Below, in pieces: positions 37,796 through 46,647 of a DNA stretch of 64,000 nt. The position numbers and the translations under genes were made by a program. The stretch is from the NCBI RefSeq assembly GCF_001898325.1, contig NZ_MKTR01000006.1, positions 75,610 to 139,609 on the forward strand, written 5' to 3'. Within the stretch, counting starts at the first letter, position 1. Each line of letters starts with the position of its first letter. The notes beneath the pieces are model-generated. The model was not told the DNA's origin. It saw only the letters and a list, made by a program, of their open reading frames with translations, and did no database searches. Source of the DNA: Microbacterium sp. 67-17. Its GTDB lineage: Bacteria > Actinomycetota > Actinomycetes > Actinomycetales > Microbacteriaceae.

Positions 37796-38881
37796 TCAGG
37801 CGAGAGTCACATCGGAGACGGTCACGGTGCGCCCTCCCGCAATCATCGCGCGGGCGCAGGCGACATCCAGACGCGCGATGGCGAGCCCTGGGTGATCGAA
37901 GGTGTCAGCCTCCGTCGGTGGCTGGAGGGCCGCCTCGATGGCAGCGTGATCGATGACGACGCCATACTGCTCGGCCAAATGCGTCGCCACCGGCACGACC
38001 AGTCCCCGCACCACGTTCTCGTCCCACGGTTGCAGCTCGACGATGACCAGGCGATCCGAGAGAGCGCCATAAAACTGCGCAATCCGCTTCTCATACGGAG
38101 CGGTCACCGTGATCACCAGGCGCGCGAGCGGGAATCGCTCTGACTGCCAGATCTCGCGGAGGATGGACACGTCGGGCTCGGTGGTGCCCAGTCGCGCCAG
38201 CTCATCGACGTCTTCGACAACGACGACGGTGCGCCGAGTCAGCGCCGACAGTGTGTCGCGCAGCAGCATCGCCGGCTCGCCGTCCACGGTCGTTCCGGGG
38301 TCGAAGAAGAGCGTCGGCAGCGGATCCTCGAGGTCGAGCAGAAGGCGCGCGATCTCGGCTGCGAGGCTCGTCTTGCCGCAGCCGCGTCGGCCCACGAGGG
38401 CGGGGATCAGTGGCTGATCGCTGAGGAGGTACGCCGCGACATCCAGGGCTTCGCGTCCTCGAAGAAGACCCGCCAGAGGGTCTGTGCGTGTCGCGGGCGC
38501 GGCGCCGTCGGACGCCCCGACCTGTTCGGAGTCATCGACGCGGTGGCGACTCGGAGAGCTTTCCTCGGGCAGCAGGTCGGCGACCGCGAGATCTCCCCGG
38601 AGGGCAGCGTGCAGCCGCATTGCCAGGGCCGCGGCATCCGGCGAGGCCGTGATCATGTTTCGCACCTCGGCTTCATTGCCGATCGTCTGGCCGGCAGCGA
38701 GAAGACGGTGAAGCAGAGCCTCGCCGTCGGAGCCGAACGCCTCGCGGAACTCAGCGGTCCAGTTCTGCGCGAACGCGGATGCCGCGTGCGTGACGGTCGC
38801 GTGGTCGGAGCCCCATCGCTTGGCTTCGGCCTTGGCCAGACCGACCAGTCCGCGAATGGAGAGCGTGTCGGTCGCGCGCAT
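37796..38881 (-). CDS. AAA family ATPase with N-terminal helical domain
   Basis: A 361-aa protein. The N-terminal about 110 residues are helical (LVGLAKAEAKRWGSDHATVTHAASAF, then RNMITASPDAAALAMRLH) and faintly resemble a Clp N-domain repeat. A linker leads to one AAA module: LLRGREALDVAAYLL, Walker A GRRGCGKTS (Lys170), Walker B TVVVVEDVDEL (about 232-242), a sensor-1-type region VITVTAPYEK. No protease, HNH or second AAA module is seen and no partner gene adjoins. Start ATG 38881; the longer frame upstream is shadow sequence. Could be a ClpA-like unfoldase fragment or a regulatory ATPase. Confidence 0.8.
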   Translation of the reverse strand: MRATDTLSIRGLVGLAKAEAKRWGSDHATVTHAASAFAQNWTAEFREAFGSDGEALLHRLLAAGQTIGNEAEVRNMITASPDAAALAMRLHAALRGDLAVADLLPEESSPSRHRVDDSEQVGASDGAAPATRTDPLAGLLRGREALDVAAYLLSDQPLIPALVGRRGCGKTSLAAEIARLLLDLEDPLPTLFFDPGTTVDGEPAMLLRDTLSALTRRTVVVVEDVDELARLGTTEPDVSILREIWQSERFPLARLVITVTAPYEKRIAQFYGALSDRLVIVELQPWDENVVRGLVVPVATHLAEQYGVVIDHAAIEAALQPPTEADTFDHPGLAIARLDVACARAMIAGGRTVTVSDVTLA

Positions 38882-38998
38882 CGATCCCTCCCTGCGGCGA
38901 CGGCCCCGGGTCGTCGCCGCGACGCTTGATAACAGTTGTAGCGCGGTTCTGGCGTTTCCCACTACTGCTCCAGTGGTGCGCCTGCCAGACTCACAGCT

Positions 38999-39370
38999 AT
39001 GAGAACCAGAGCATTGAGTGCAGTTGTCGCCGGGGTCTTCGCTGTGTCTATCGCGCTGAGCGGTTGCTCGCAGAACAACGTCATCGCCCCGGTGACGATG
39101 GACGCCGGTGACCTGCAGGGGGAGACCGTCGAGCTGATCGTCGGTCAGGTGCTGAACATCAATACCGGTGATTTGCCGGTCGACAGCTACAGCGGCGAGG
39201 TTGCCGATCCTGCTGTCGCCGAGTTCGTCCCCGGTCACACCGACGACACCGCGACGTTCAACCCGGGTGTCACCGCGCTGAGCGTCGGGAGCACTGAAGT
39301 GGTGCTGTCCAACAGTGACGGCGGCATTCAGGACGTCACCTTCACTGTCGAGGTCACCGAAAAGAAGTGA
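38999..39370 (+). CDS. Small lipoprotein with Ig-like beta domain
   Basis: A 123-aa lipoprotein: signal peptide with lipobox IALSGC (Cys near residue 23) and a beta-rich domain. Features such as VELIVGQVLNINTGD, PAVAEFVPG and NPGVTALSVGSTEVVLSNSDGGIQDVTFTVEV resemble bacterial Ig-like (BIG) folds. No enzymatic motif. Divergent from the AAA ATPase gene; a hairpin follows directly after the stop. Confidence 0.85.
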   Translation: MRTRALSAVVAGVFAVSIALSGCSQNNVIAPVTMDAGDLQGETVELIVGQVLNINTGDLPVDSYSGEVADPAVAEFVPGHTDDTATFNPGVTALSVGSTEVVLSNSDGGIQDVTFTVEVTEKK

Positions 39371-39373
39371 CGG

Positions 39374-39400
39374 ATGCCCCGCGAATCATTCGCGGGGCAT
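39374..39400. terminator. Perfect 13-bp palindromic hairpin between lipoprotein and alcohol dehydrogenase genes
   Basis: ATGCCCCGCGAAT and ATTCGCGGGGCAT are complementary around a single base. It lies 3 nt after the lipoprotein stop and its last base is the first base of the TAGTCT -10 of the next gene, so it may be a terminator, an operator, or both. Confidence 0.65.
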
Positions 39401-39405
39401 AGTCT
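39400..39405 (+). promoter_or_regulatory. -10 hexamer of leaderless alcohol dehydrogenase gene
   Basis: TAGTCT, then 6 nt, then the ATG at 39412. Its first base belongs to the preceding palindrome. Confidence 0.5.
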
Positions 39406-39411
39406 CGAACC

Positions 39412-40461
39412 ATGCGTGCAACCGTCATTCATGGTGCCCGAGACGTCCGACTGGAAACCGTTGCCGATCCGGTGCTGTCGACCGGTGGCGATGCGCTAGT
39501 TCGTGTCGTCGCGGCGTGCGTGTGCGGATCGGACCTGTGGTCGTACCGCGGGATCGCGCCCACCGAAGAGCCGCACCGAATCGGGCATGAGTTCATCGGT
39601 GTCGTCGAATCCGTCGGTAACCAGGTTGAGCTGGTGCGACCCGGCGACTTCGTGATCGCGCCCTTCTACGTGTGCGACAACACCTGCCTGAACTGCCGCA
39701 ACGGCGTGAGCACGTCGTGCCTTACCGGCGGATGGTGGGGGCAGGACGACCGGCTCGGCGGCTTCGCCGACGGCGGTCAGGGCGAGAGGGTTCGCGTGCC
39801 CCTGGCCGACGGGACGCTCGTGGTCGTGCCGGGACCGGTTACCGACGACGAGATCCCGGGGTTGCTGTCGCTGGCCGATGTCATGGGTACCGGGCATCAC
39901 GCCGCGGTGAGCGCCGGAGTGCGACCTGGAGACACGGTAGTCGTTGTCGGTGACGGCGCGGTGGGTCTGTGCGGCGTGATCGCAGCGAAGCGGCTGGGTG
40001 CCACCGAGATCATCGCGATGTCTCGCAATCCGCAGCGCCAGGCGCTTGCCTGGGAGTTCGGCGCAACACACGTCGTCGCCGAGCGCGGTGACGAGGGCGT
40101 TGCTGCCGTGCGGCAGCTCACTCAGGGCATCGGCGCCGATCGCGTTCTCGAGTGCGTCGGAACGAAGGAGTCGATGGCACAGGCCCTGGCCTCGGCGCGG
40201 CCGGGAGGACGGGTCGGGTTCGTCGGCGTGCCGGCAGGCGGCCCGGAGCTGCCTGTTCGCGACATGTTCAACCGGAACGTCGGTGTCGTGGGCGGCGTCG
40301 CGCCGGTGCGGGGATACATAGAAGAGCTGCTACCAGACGTGCGGTCAGGGTCGATCACGCCGGGCAAGGTCTTCGATCTCGAGCTTCCGTTGAGTGAGGT
40401 CGCTGAAGCGTACGCGGCAATGGACGAGCGCCGCGCCACGAAAGTGCTGTTGCGGCCGTAA
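39412..40461 (+). CDS. Zinc-dependent alcohol dehydrogenase family protein
   Basis: A 349-aa medium-chain dehydrogenase. Catalytic zinc ligands are Cys in VCGSDLW and His-Glu in GHEFIG; the structural zinc Cys cluster is in VCDNTCLNCRNGVSTSC. The NAD(P) Rossmann motif is VVVVGDGAVGLCGV, with substitutions in the family GxGxxG. VMGTGHHAAVSAGV and ECVGTKESM follow. Substrate, alcohol or polyol, is not determinable. Leaderless start. Confidence 0.92.
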   Translation: MRATVIHGARDVRLETVADPVLSTGGDALVRVVAACVCGSDLWSYRGIAPTEEPHRIGHEFIGVVESVGNQVELVRPGDFVIAPFYVCDNTCLNCRNGVSTSCLTGGWWGQDDRLGGFADGGQGERVRVPLADGTLVVVPGPVTDDEIPGLLSLADVMGTGHHAAVSAGVRPGDTVVVVGDGAVGLCGVIAAKRLGATEIIAMSRNPQRQALAWEFGATHVVAERGDEGVAAVRQLTQGIGADRVLECVGTKESMAQALASARPGGRVGFVGVPAGGPELPVRDMFNRNVGVVGGVAPVRGYIEELLPDVRSGSITPGKVFDLELPLSEVAEAYAAMDERRATKVLLRP

Positions 40462-40539
40462 TCACCGATCTCGCCATCCGGCTCATGTGGGGGACCTTCG
40501 TCGGGCGTCTTGTCGGACGTTGTCTGTAACAATGTTCGG

Positions 40540-41460
40540 ATGCAGCTCGAGGCGGCCGACTACGCGGCGATCCTCGACGTCCTCGAGTCGGTCGCCGGCT
40601 CACATGACACACGCGACTATGCCGCGCGGGTGAGCGCCGGGCTCTTCCGACTGTTCCCGTGCCAGGGGGCTTCGTGCACCGAGATCGATGTCACGGGACG
40701 TCGCGTGGTCTCCGAACCGGCACCCCCGTTTCCGTCGGGCTGGATCGCGCAGTACGGACCCGCGTTCGAGAAGTTCGCGTGGCAGCATCCGCTGTTCGGA
40801 ACGTTCATCTCCGGTGAACGGGTCGGGCCGACCTCGTGGAGCATCGATGGAGCAGAGAGTTCGTTTGCGCGCACCGAGCTGTACCGCTCTTTCTACGAGC
40901 CCAACGGCGTTCGTCGCCAGATCGTCTTGATCTTCCCCACCTCTCACGGCACATCGATCGTCATCTCGATCGACTGCGCTGCCGCACACCCCTGTGGGGG
41001 GAGGGAGGCCGCAATGCTCTCGACGATCGCACCGTTGCTCGAGACGAGCTATCGCCTGGTCAGTCGAGCAGAGGGAAACCTTGTCTGGCCCTTCGCGGAT
41101 GCCCCGGGAGCGGTGAAAGCAGACCTCACACCGCTTGCTCGCCAGGAGCCATTGGCGCCGCTCGGTGAGAGCCCGGAGAAACTCACGATCGATGACGCGC
41201 AGCTACGTGCGCATCAGGCGTTGCGATCGGCAGGCTTGACCGCTCGGCAGGCCGAGATCGCTCTCTTGGTCGCGAGCGGTGCAGCGACGTCGCAGATTGC
41301 CACCACGCTGCAGATCTCCACAGGAACCGTGCGCAAACACCTCGAAGCGGTGCACGCGACACTGGGTGTGTCCAGCCGCGCCGCTGTTGCTGCGACGGTC
41401 ATGCGCCTCGTCCATCCCGAGGCGGCAGGCATCCTCGGTCAGCCGCTGCTCTCGCGCTGA
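40540..41460 (+). CDS. LuxR-family helix-turn-helix regulator
   Basis: A 306-aa protein with a C-terminal LuxR/GerE HTH domain (LTARQAEIALLVASGAATSQIATTLQ, then TVRKHLEAVHATLGVSSR, about residues 235-290). The N-terminal about 220 residues could be a GAF-like or related sensory fold; LVLIFPTSHGTSIVIS is a plausible beta pair. No receiver or ATPase domain. No cognate signal gene nearby. ATG 40540 chosen; a longer TTG-initiated frame is possible. Confidence 0.88.
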   Translation: MQLEAADYAAILDVLESVAGSHDTRDYAARVSAGLFRLFPCQGASCTEIDVTGRRVVSEPAPPFPSGWIAQYGPAFEKFAWQHPLFGTFISGERVGPTSWSIDGAESSFARTELYRSFYEPNGVRRQIVLIFPTSHGTSIVISIDCAAAHPCGGREAAMLSTIAPLLETSYRLVSRAEGNLVWPFADAPGAVKADLTPLARQEPLAPLGESPEKLTIDDAQLRAHQALRSAGLTARQAEIALLVASGAATSQIATTLQISTGTVRKHLEAVHATLGVSSRAAVAATVMRLVHPEAAGILGQPLLSR

Positions 41461-41483
41461 CGTCGACGGAGTCCCCTGGGACA

Positions 41484-41545
41484 CTGCACCGGCGGATCAT
41501 CGCTGGCTTGGGATGCCGATATCGATGGCTGAGCCGCCGGTGCAG
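41484..41545. repeat. Inverted repeat downstream of the LuxR gene
   Basis: Arms CTGCACCGGCGG (41484-41495) and CCGCCGGTGCAG (41534-41545) are perfectly complementary over 12 bp with a 38-nt loop. It lies 23 nt after the LuxR stop and may act as a terminator. The rest of the 235-nt gap (41461-41695) shows nothing else. Confidence 0.5.
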
Positions 41546-41683
41546 TTCCTGAGCCTCGCTGCGAGGGACCCACGACGATCCCGGATGCAGCAAAGCTCCC
41601 CTCCGCCTTCGACGCTACGAGGGCGATCCGGATCCGGCCATACGACGTTTCGCGTACCTGAAGGTTTTCCGGCTCGGCGACCG

Positions 41684-41689
41684 TACGCT
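41684..41689 (+). promoter_or_regulatory. -10 hexamer of leaderless DUF427 gene
   Basis: TACGCT, then 6 nt, then the ATG at 41696. Confidence 0.45.
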
Positions 41690-41695
41690 GGCACT

Positions 41696-42193
41696 ATGCG
41701 TCCACCGAGACCAGAACCCGTCGGCGCCGGCCAGGAGTCGGTGTGGGACTACCCGCGTCCACCGCGTCTGGAGCACATCGATCGACGCATCGTCGTCGAG
41801 TTCGCCGGGTCTGTGATCGTCGACACGACGGATGTCGTCCGTGTGCTCGAGACGAGCCATCCCCCCGCCTACTATCTCCCGATTGACGCGTTCGCTCCCG
41901 GAGTTCTGCGCCGCGGAGAAGGGACATCGTTCTGCGAGTTCAAGGGACAGGCGGCGTACTTCGATGTTGCTCTGCACGGGCGGATCGCGCCGCGCGTCGG
42001 GTGGACTTATCCTGAGCCTTCCCGCGGCTTCGAGGATCTTGCCGGGCGCGTAGCGCTCTATCCCGGCCCGATGGATCGCTGCACGGTAGACGGTGAGATC
42101 GTCACGCCGCAGCCCGGCAACTTCTACGGCGGGTGGATCACGAGCGACATCCGCGGTCCCTTCAAGGGTGTGCCCGGTTCGGGAGGGTGGTAG
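41696..42193 (+). CDS. DUF427 domain-containing protein
   Basis: A 165-aa protein. ESVWDYPRPPRLEHIDRRIVVEFAG, SHPPAYYLPIDAF, CEFKGQAAYFDV and RVALYPGPMDRCTVDGE are the DUF427 pattern of a small beta-barrel fold, with a conserved Cys and several aromatic residues. Biochemical role unknown to me. It stands alone with its own promoter. Frame open upstream to 41279, but that is the shadow of the LuxR gene. Confidence 0.9.
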   Translation: MRPPRPEPVGAGQESVWDYPRPPRLEHIDRRIVVEFAGSVIVDTTDVVRVLETSHPPAYYLPIDAFAPGVLRRGEGTSFCEFKGQAAYFDVALHGRIAPRVGWTYPEPSRGFEDLAGRVALYPGPMDRCTVDGEIVTPQPGNFYGGWITSDIRGPFKGVPGSGGW

Positions 42194-42234
42194 CCCGACG
42201 GAGGTTCGGCGTCGCCGACTCGGTTGCCGCTCAG

Positions 42235-42882
42235 TTAGTAGCCGCTGACGTCGATGTCGCCGACATCGTCGGTCTCGGGGCCGGCGGTCAGGAGCACCTC
42301 GGCATCGAGCGTCAGATCGATGATGTCGCGCAACAGGCCACCGAGCGTGGTCGCGTGCAGGAGCCGCAACTGATCCATTTGCCCCAGCGGTGTGATGGCG
42401 GCGAGCTGCCACGCCGACTCGACCGGGTCCTCAGACAACTCGACGTTCGGATCCCAGCGCACGTCACTGAACCCGGCAGCTCGGGCCAGCACCCGACGAA
42501 CGATCTGCTCGGCCTGCGCGTGCAGCGGCGTGAGCTCGTCATTCCACTCGAACTCCGGCAGCGGGGTCACGGATGCCGCGGGGTACGGGTCATCCTCGAG
42601 CCATCGGTCTACCGCAACCCGGGTTCCACCCACGGCGATGATGTGCACATCGTCGGCGCGCGGGTCCACCTGCAGGATCCGGGCCATCGTGCCGACGGAG
42701 AACCGCTGGTCGCCGCCGCCCGCCTCACTACCCCGTTCGATGAGCACCACGCCGAACGACGGCTCGTCGTCGTCGAGGACACGGCCGAGCATCATGAGGT
42801 AGCGCTGCTCGAAGATCCGCAGCGCGAGCGGGGTGTGGGGGAACAGCACCGTGCCGAGCGGGAACATCGCGACATCCGCCAT
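42235..42882 (-). CDS. LON peptidase substrate-binding domain protein
   Basis: A 215-aa protein consisting of the Lon N-terminal-type domain alone. MFPLGTVLFPHTPLALRIFEQRY is the domain signature, followed by FGVVLIERGSEAGGGDQRFSVGTMARILQVD. There is no AAA or protease part. It may bind peptides or misfolded protein; the mechanism is not known for stand-alone forms. The start MADVAMFPLG at 42882 is preferred over an ATG four codons upstream. Confidence 0.9.
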   Translation of the reverse strand: MADVAMFPLGTVLFPHTPLALRIFEQRYLMMLGRVLDDDEPSFGVVLIERGSEAGGGDQRFSVGTMARILQVDPRADDVHIIAVGGTRVAVDRWLEDDPYPAASVTPLPEFEWNDELTPLHAQAEQIVRRVLARAAGFSDVRWDPNVELSEDPVESAWQLAAITPLGQMDQLRLLHATTLGGLLRDIIDLTLDAEVLLTAGPETDDVGDIDVSGY

Positions 42883-42935
42883 GCCCCCAGTCAACCAGCG
42901 ATTGCGAGCGCCCGGCCCATCGCCGAAGCATCAGT

Positions 42936-44072
42936 GTGACGCAGTCGCGCCTTCCGGGGCGGGAGAATAGCGGTCGTGCATCGCCTCGCCCCGGCATCGT
43001 CGCTGTCATCGTCGGCTTGGTTCTCTCGGTCGCGCTGTTCGTTCCGTTCCTTGCCGCGAGTTTTCGTGTTCGCGGCCGCGTCACGTTTGCGCGGACTCTG
43101 CTGTGGATTGCCCTGCTCATCGCGTTTTTGGCCCTCTGGTCCTACACGATCTTTCCCGCGCCCCTTCCCACCGACTACTACCGGTGCACGACGCCGAATC
43201 TCGACATCCTGTACGACCTGAAAGACATCATCCGCATCCAGGAGGCAGGTTCGAGCCTCATCGCCAACGCTGCGCTCCAGGTCGCACTGCTGAACGTCCT
43301 GTTCTTCCTCCCGATCGGCTTCTTGCTGCGCGTCATGTTCGGATGGGGTGTCGTGCGTGCGATGCTGGCCGGGTTCGCGCTCTCGCTGGCCGTCGAGGTG
43401 ACACAGCTCACCGGCCTGTGGGGCATCTATCCGTGCTCTTACCGCCTGTTCTCGGTTGCGGATCTTCTTCACAACACGCTCGGTGCGGTTCTCGGTTCGC
43501 TGCTGGCTCTGCTGATCGTCCGCCGTGGGTCGCGAGTTTCGGCATCCGCCGCGCCCGCATCAGATCGAGCGTCGGGTCCCGTGACTGCCGGGCGACGGAT
43601 GCTGGCAGCCTGCGCCGATCTCGTGCTCTACGTCACCGTCGCCATCGGTGTCGGAGCCGTCGTCGGGGTGCTCGCATTGTCGATGGGGCGGCAGACCGAT
43701 CCGTGGGAGACGGCGCTCGGGATCGTCGTCTCGTCAGCGCTGTACCTCGCCCCGATTCTCGTGACGGGAGCGACCTGGGGTGAGCGTGCCGTTCTCATCC
43801 GGGTAGAAGGCGGATGGCGGCCGATGCTCGTGTCGCGCCTGGTGCGAGCGGTTGGCGGACTCGGCGGCGTGATCATCGCCCTGAACGTGATTCCCGAGTT
43901 CGGTGGGTGGGTCGCTCTCGGACTGATCGGGGTGCAGATCATCTTCGTGTGGCTCGCGCCGACGACGCGCAGCCTCGGGGCAGCGCTGGCGGGAATGAGG
44001 GTGCGCGTCAGCCCTACTCCGCGTGGTCTGGAGTCACCTCAGGCGGAGCCGAGCGCGACGCGCGACGCCTGA
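42936..44072 (+). CDS. VanZ-RDD fusion membrane protein
   Basis: A 378-aa protein. N-terminal VanZ-like part with helices at about residues 20-40, 55-72 and 95-190: DILYDLKDIIRI, NVLFFLPIGFLLR and SLAVEVTQLTGLWGIYPCSYRLFSVADLLHNTLGAVLGS are the family pattern. A linker (about 200-215) leads to an RDD-like part with RRMLAACADLVLY and ATWGERAVLIRVEGG. VanZ proteins can affect glycopeptide binding; RDD proteins are putative transport or ion-related. The fusion's role is unknown. GTG start is uncertain since no ribosome binding site is evident. The 3' end overlaps the convergent DUF3054 gene by 59 nt. Confidence 0.85.
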   Translation: MTQSRLPGRENSGRASPRPGIVAVIVGLVLSVALFVPFLAASFRVRGRVTFARTLLWIALLIAFLALWSYTIFPAPLPTDYYRCTTPNLDILYDLKDIIRIQEAGSSLIANAALQVALLNVLFFLPIGFLLRVMFGWGVVRAMLAGFALSLAVEVTQLTGLWGIYPCSYRLFSVADLLHNTLGAVLGSLLALLIVRRGSRVSASAAPASDRASGPVTAGRRMLAACADLVLYVTVAIGVGAVVGVLALSMGRQTDPWETALGIVVSSALYLAPILVTGATWGERAVLIRVEGGWRPMLVSRLVRAVGGLGGVIIALNVIPEFGGWVALGLIGVQIIFVWLAPTTRSLGAALAGMRVRVSPTPRGLESPQAEPSATRDA

Positions 44073-44469
44073 TGATCGCCGCGATGGCGCGCCACCCGAC
44101 GAGGAAGACCGCCAGCACGATCGAGGCCACGATCACGAACGCGGTCTGCACACCCTGGCCGCTGATGGCGCGCAGGAGCATGCCCCCGATCACCGTATAG
44201 AGCCAGACGGCGACCCCAGCGTTCAGGACTGCCAGCGGAAAGCGCCAGAGCCGCATCGTGAGCCAGCCGACAAGAAGCGCAACGAGGAAGGGCCAGGTGG
44301 TCTGCGCGAGGCCGAGACCGTCGGGGCCGATGACCTCTTCGCCGTGGCTCGCACGCCCGATCGCCGCAAAGATGATCACGAGCACGACGTCGGTCGCGAG
44401 GGCGATCGCGACGGTGCGGGGCGCGGGCAGCACGGGGGAGGGGCGGTCGGGTTCCGGGGCTGTGCTCAT
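44014..44469 (-). CDS. DUF3054 domain-containing membrane protein
   Basis: A 151-aa protein with four predicted helices. AIALATDVVLVIIFAAIGRASHGE at the start, TTWPFLVALLVGWL and GGMLLRAISGQGVQTAFVIVASIVL are the DUF3054 signature. Function unknown. The start ATG 44469 gives the family N-terminus; the long frame upstream is shadow sequence of the trhO gene. It overlaps the VanZ-RDD gene 3' end by 59 nt. Confidence 0.88.
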   Translation of the reverse strand: MSTAPEPDRPSPVLPAPRTVAIALATDVVLVIIFAAIGRASHGEEVIGPDGLGLAQTTWPFLVALLVGWLTMRLWRFPLAVLNAGVAVWLYTVIGGMLLRAISGQGVQTAFVIVASIVLAVFLVGWRAIAAIIRRRASRSAPPEVTPDHAE

Positions 44470-44505
44470 GCCTCCAGTCTGCCTGGCTGTGCACTGTTGG
44501 CGAGC

Positions 44506-44511
44506 TAACCT
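44506..44511 (+). promoter_or_regulatory. -10 hexamer of leaderless trhO
   Basis: TAACCT, then 6 nt, then the GTG at 44518. Confidence 0.45.
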
Positions 44512-44517
44512 TGTGCG

Positions 44518-45435
44518 GTGGCACTCTCGAAGATTCTTCTCTTCTACCGGTTCACGCCGATCACCGACCCGAACGCGGTGCGGCTGTGGCAGCGGGACCT
44601 GTGCGAGTTGCTCGGGCTTCGCGGACGCATCCTGATCTCGAAGGACGGGATCAATGCCACTGTCGGTGGTGAACTCGACGCCATGAAGACGTACTGGCGC
44701 AAGACCCGCGAGCACCCCGGCTTCGGCGACATCGACTTCAAATGGTCGGAGGGGAGCGGGCTCGACGCCACTGGGCAGAGCCTGGACTTTCCGCGTCTGT
44801 CGGTGAAGGTGCGCGACGAGATCGTGAGCTTCGGTGCCCCCGATGAGTTGCGCGTCGACACGGCGGGCGTCGTCGGTGGTGGCACCCACCTGTCTCCGGG
44901 TGCCGTGCACAAGCTCGTCCAGGAACGCGGCGACGACGTCGTCTTCTTCGACGGTCGCAACGCGTTTGAGGCAGAGATCGGGCGCTTCAAGAACGCCGTC
45001 GTACCGGATGTCGCCACGACGCGCGACTTCGTCGCGGAACTGGACTCGGGCAGGTACGACCACCTCAAAGACAAGCCCGTCGTGACGTACTGCACGGGTG
45101 GCATCCGCTGCGAAGTGCTCTCCAGCCTCATGGTCTCGCGCGGGTTCTCAGAGGTGTACCAGATGGATGGCGGAATCGTGCGCTACGGCGAGAGCTTCGG
45201 GAATACGGGGCTCTGGGAGGGTGCGCTCTACGTTTTCGACGGGCGGGAGTCAGTCACGTTCGGGACGGACGCCGCGACGATCGGAGCATGCACGGTCTGC
45301 GGTGCGGCGACCTCGCGCATGGTCAACTGTGGCGATGCGGACTGTCGGGTGCGCGTTGTGCAGTGTGAGGGATGCGCGGATGCGGCATCCGCCCGGTGCA
45401 CCCGCCACGGCGCTGCGTCGCTGGTCTCGGGCTGA
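44518..45435 (+). CDS. trhO: tRNA uridine(34) hydroxylase, rhodanese family
   Basis: A 305-aa protein of the TrhO/YceA family, which makes 5-hydroxyuridine at wobble position 34 of tRNA in an O2-dependent way. An N-terminal acylphosphatase-like domain ([37 protein letters not shown]) is followed by a rhodanese domain with the active-site Cys in [16 protein letters not shown] (near residue 193). A C-terminal Cys cluster ([17 protein letters not shown] and [15 protein letters not shown]) may bind zinc. All parts complete. Single gene. Confidence 0.94.
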   Translation: MALSKILLFYRFTPITDPNAVRLWQRDLCELLGLRGRILISKDGINATVGGELDAMKTYWRKTREHPGFGDIDFKWSEGSGLDATGQSLDFPRLSVKVRDEIVSFGAPDELRVDTAGVVGGGTHLSPGAVHKLVQERGDDVVFFDGRNAFEAEIGRFKNAVVPDVATTRDFVAELDSGRYDHLKDKPVVTYCTGGIRCEVLSSLMVSRGFSEVYQMDGGIVRYGESFGNTGLWEGALYVFDGRESVTFGTDAATIGACTVCGAATSRMVNCGDADCRVRVVQCEGCADAASARCTRHGAASLVSG

Positions 45436-45449
45436 TTCGCTCGCCCCGG

Positions 45450-46463
45450 CTATCCGCCCGCGGCGGCGCCTCGCACGACGAGCGAAGGCTCGATGAGCAT
45501 GTGACGCTCGAACGCGGGAGGCAGTTCCATGACAACGGAGCCGCCGTCGCCCATCAGCAGCTGCAGCGTGGCATCCGCGACGTGCTCGGGGCGCTGTTCG
45601 ACGCTGCTGATCTCCAGCGCTTCGGCAGCTGGAGTGTTGTCGAAGCCGTAGACCACGAGGTCGGGGCGCCCGGAATCGATGGCCGCAAGGTGGGCGCCGA
45701 TGGCAAGGGTGTCGCTCGCGCATACCAACGCTGAAAGGTCGGGGTGGCGCTCCAGCGCGTCCGACGCGGCTGTTCGGGCAGCAGTGACCCGATCTTCGGC
45801 CACGATCCGGGGCCCGCGAGCGTCGCCCAGCGACTCGAGCCAGCCCCGTTCGCGGTCGTCACCGGTGCCTGAGCCCGATGGCCATCCGAGAAACCCGATC
45901 TGCCGGCCTGCGCGGTGCTGCGCGTGCGCGGTTGCCTGACGAGTCCCCGCGGCGCCGTCGACGTCGACCCACCGGTGCGGTGCAGTATCGTCGTCGTCGG
46001 CCCAGGGTCGGCCGAACGCCACGAAGGGTACGTCCCTGTCCGAGAGCCACGCGGTTCGCGGGTCGTCGTGGAATGTGCCGCTGAGCACGATTGCGTCGAT
46101 CTCACCGCCATCGAGCAGCTCGCTCATCCGCGAGATCTCGTCAGGCGCTGAACGCGCGGCATACAGCAGGATGCGCATTCCTCGTTCGTCGGCGCGTTCA
46201 GTGAGGGCATGCACGAAGCGGTCGAGCACGACTCCCGAGATGCCCCCGACGTAGGGGTCGAGGTGGATGCCGATTGTCGAGCTTCGGCGTGTTCGCAATG
46301 AGCGCGCTGCCGCGTGCGGACGATACCCGAGCTGGGTGATCGCGTCTTCGACGCGCTCGCGCGTCGACTCGCGAACGATCGCGGGCGTGTTGATGACGTT
46401 CGACACGGTTTGTCGGGAGACGCCGGCGACACGCGCGACGTCTTCGACGGTCGGGGCTTTCAT
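45450..46463 (-). CDS. LacI family transcriptional regulator
   Basis: A 337-aa repressor with N-terminal HTH (TVEDVARVAGVSRQTVSNVINT, about residues 5-26) and hinge helix PHAAARSL, then a periplasmic-binding-protein-like effector domain with DAIVLSGTFHD, PFVAFGR, GFLGWPSGSG and ALVCASDTLAIGAH. Divergent from the sugar ABC operon, where a LacI-type palindrome lies just downstream of the predicted promoter. The ligand is probably the sugar imported by that transporter. Confidence 0.95.
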   Translation of the reverse strand: MKAPTVEDVARVAGVSRQTVSNVINTPAIVRESTRERVEDAITQLGYRPHAAARSLRTRRSSTIGIHLDPYVGGISGVVLDRFVHALTERADERGMRILLYAARSAPDEISRMSELLDGGEIDAIVLSGTFHDDPRTAWLSDRDVPFVAFGRPWADDDDTAPHRWVDVDGAAGTRQATAHAQHRAGRQIGFLGWPSGSGTGDDRERGWLESLGDARGPRIVAEDRVTAARTAASDALERHPDLSALVCASDTLAIGAHLAAIDSGRPDLVVYGFDNTPAAEALEISSVEQRPEHVADATLQLLMGDGGSVVMELPPAFERHMLIEPSLVVRGAAAGG

Positions 46464-46508
46464 CGCACCTCCTCGGCGATCTGAATCGTACCCGCGCCGC
46501 GCGCGGCC

Positions 46509-46568
46509 TTGACACGGCGGCGACGGTGTTCCTAACGTAGGGCGTAAGCAGAAGTTTGATCGTTCAAA
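46509..46568 (+). promoter_or_regulatory. Promoter and LacI-type operator of the sugar ABC operon
   Basis: TTGACA (46509-46514) and TAACGT (46533-46538) with an 18-nt spacer form a strong promoter. TTTGATCGTTCAAA (46555-46568) is a palindrome with one mismatched pair and the central CG typical of LacI-family operators. It would cover the region just after the start of transcription, blocking elongation when bound. Confidence 0.7.
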
Positions 46569-46647
46569 TTTCCCGAGCGAGACGATTCTGCCGAACCCTT
46601 TGCGTCACATCCGGCACGGAAGCCGGTTCATCGAAGGAGACACGCAC

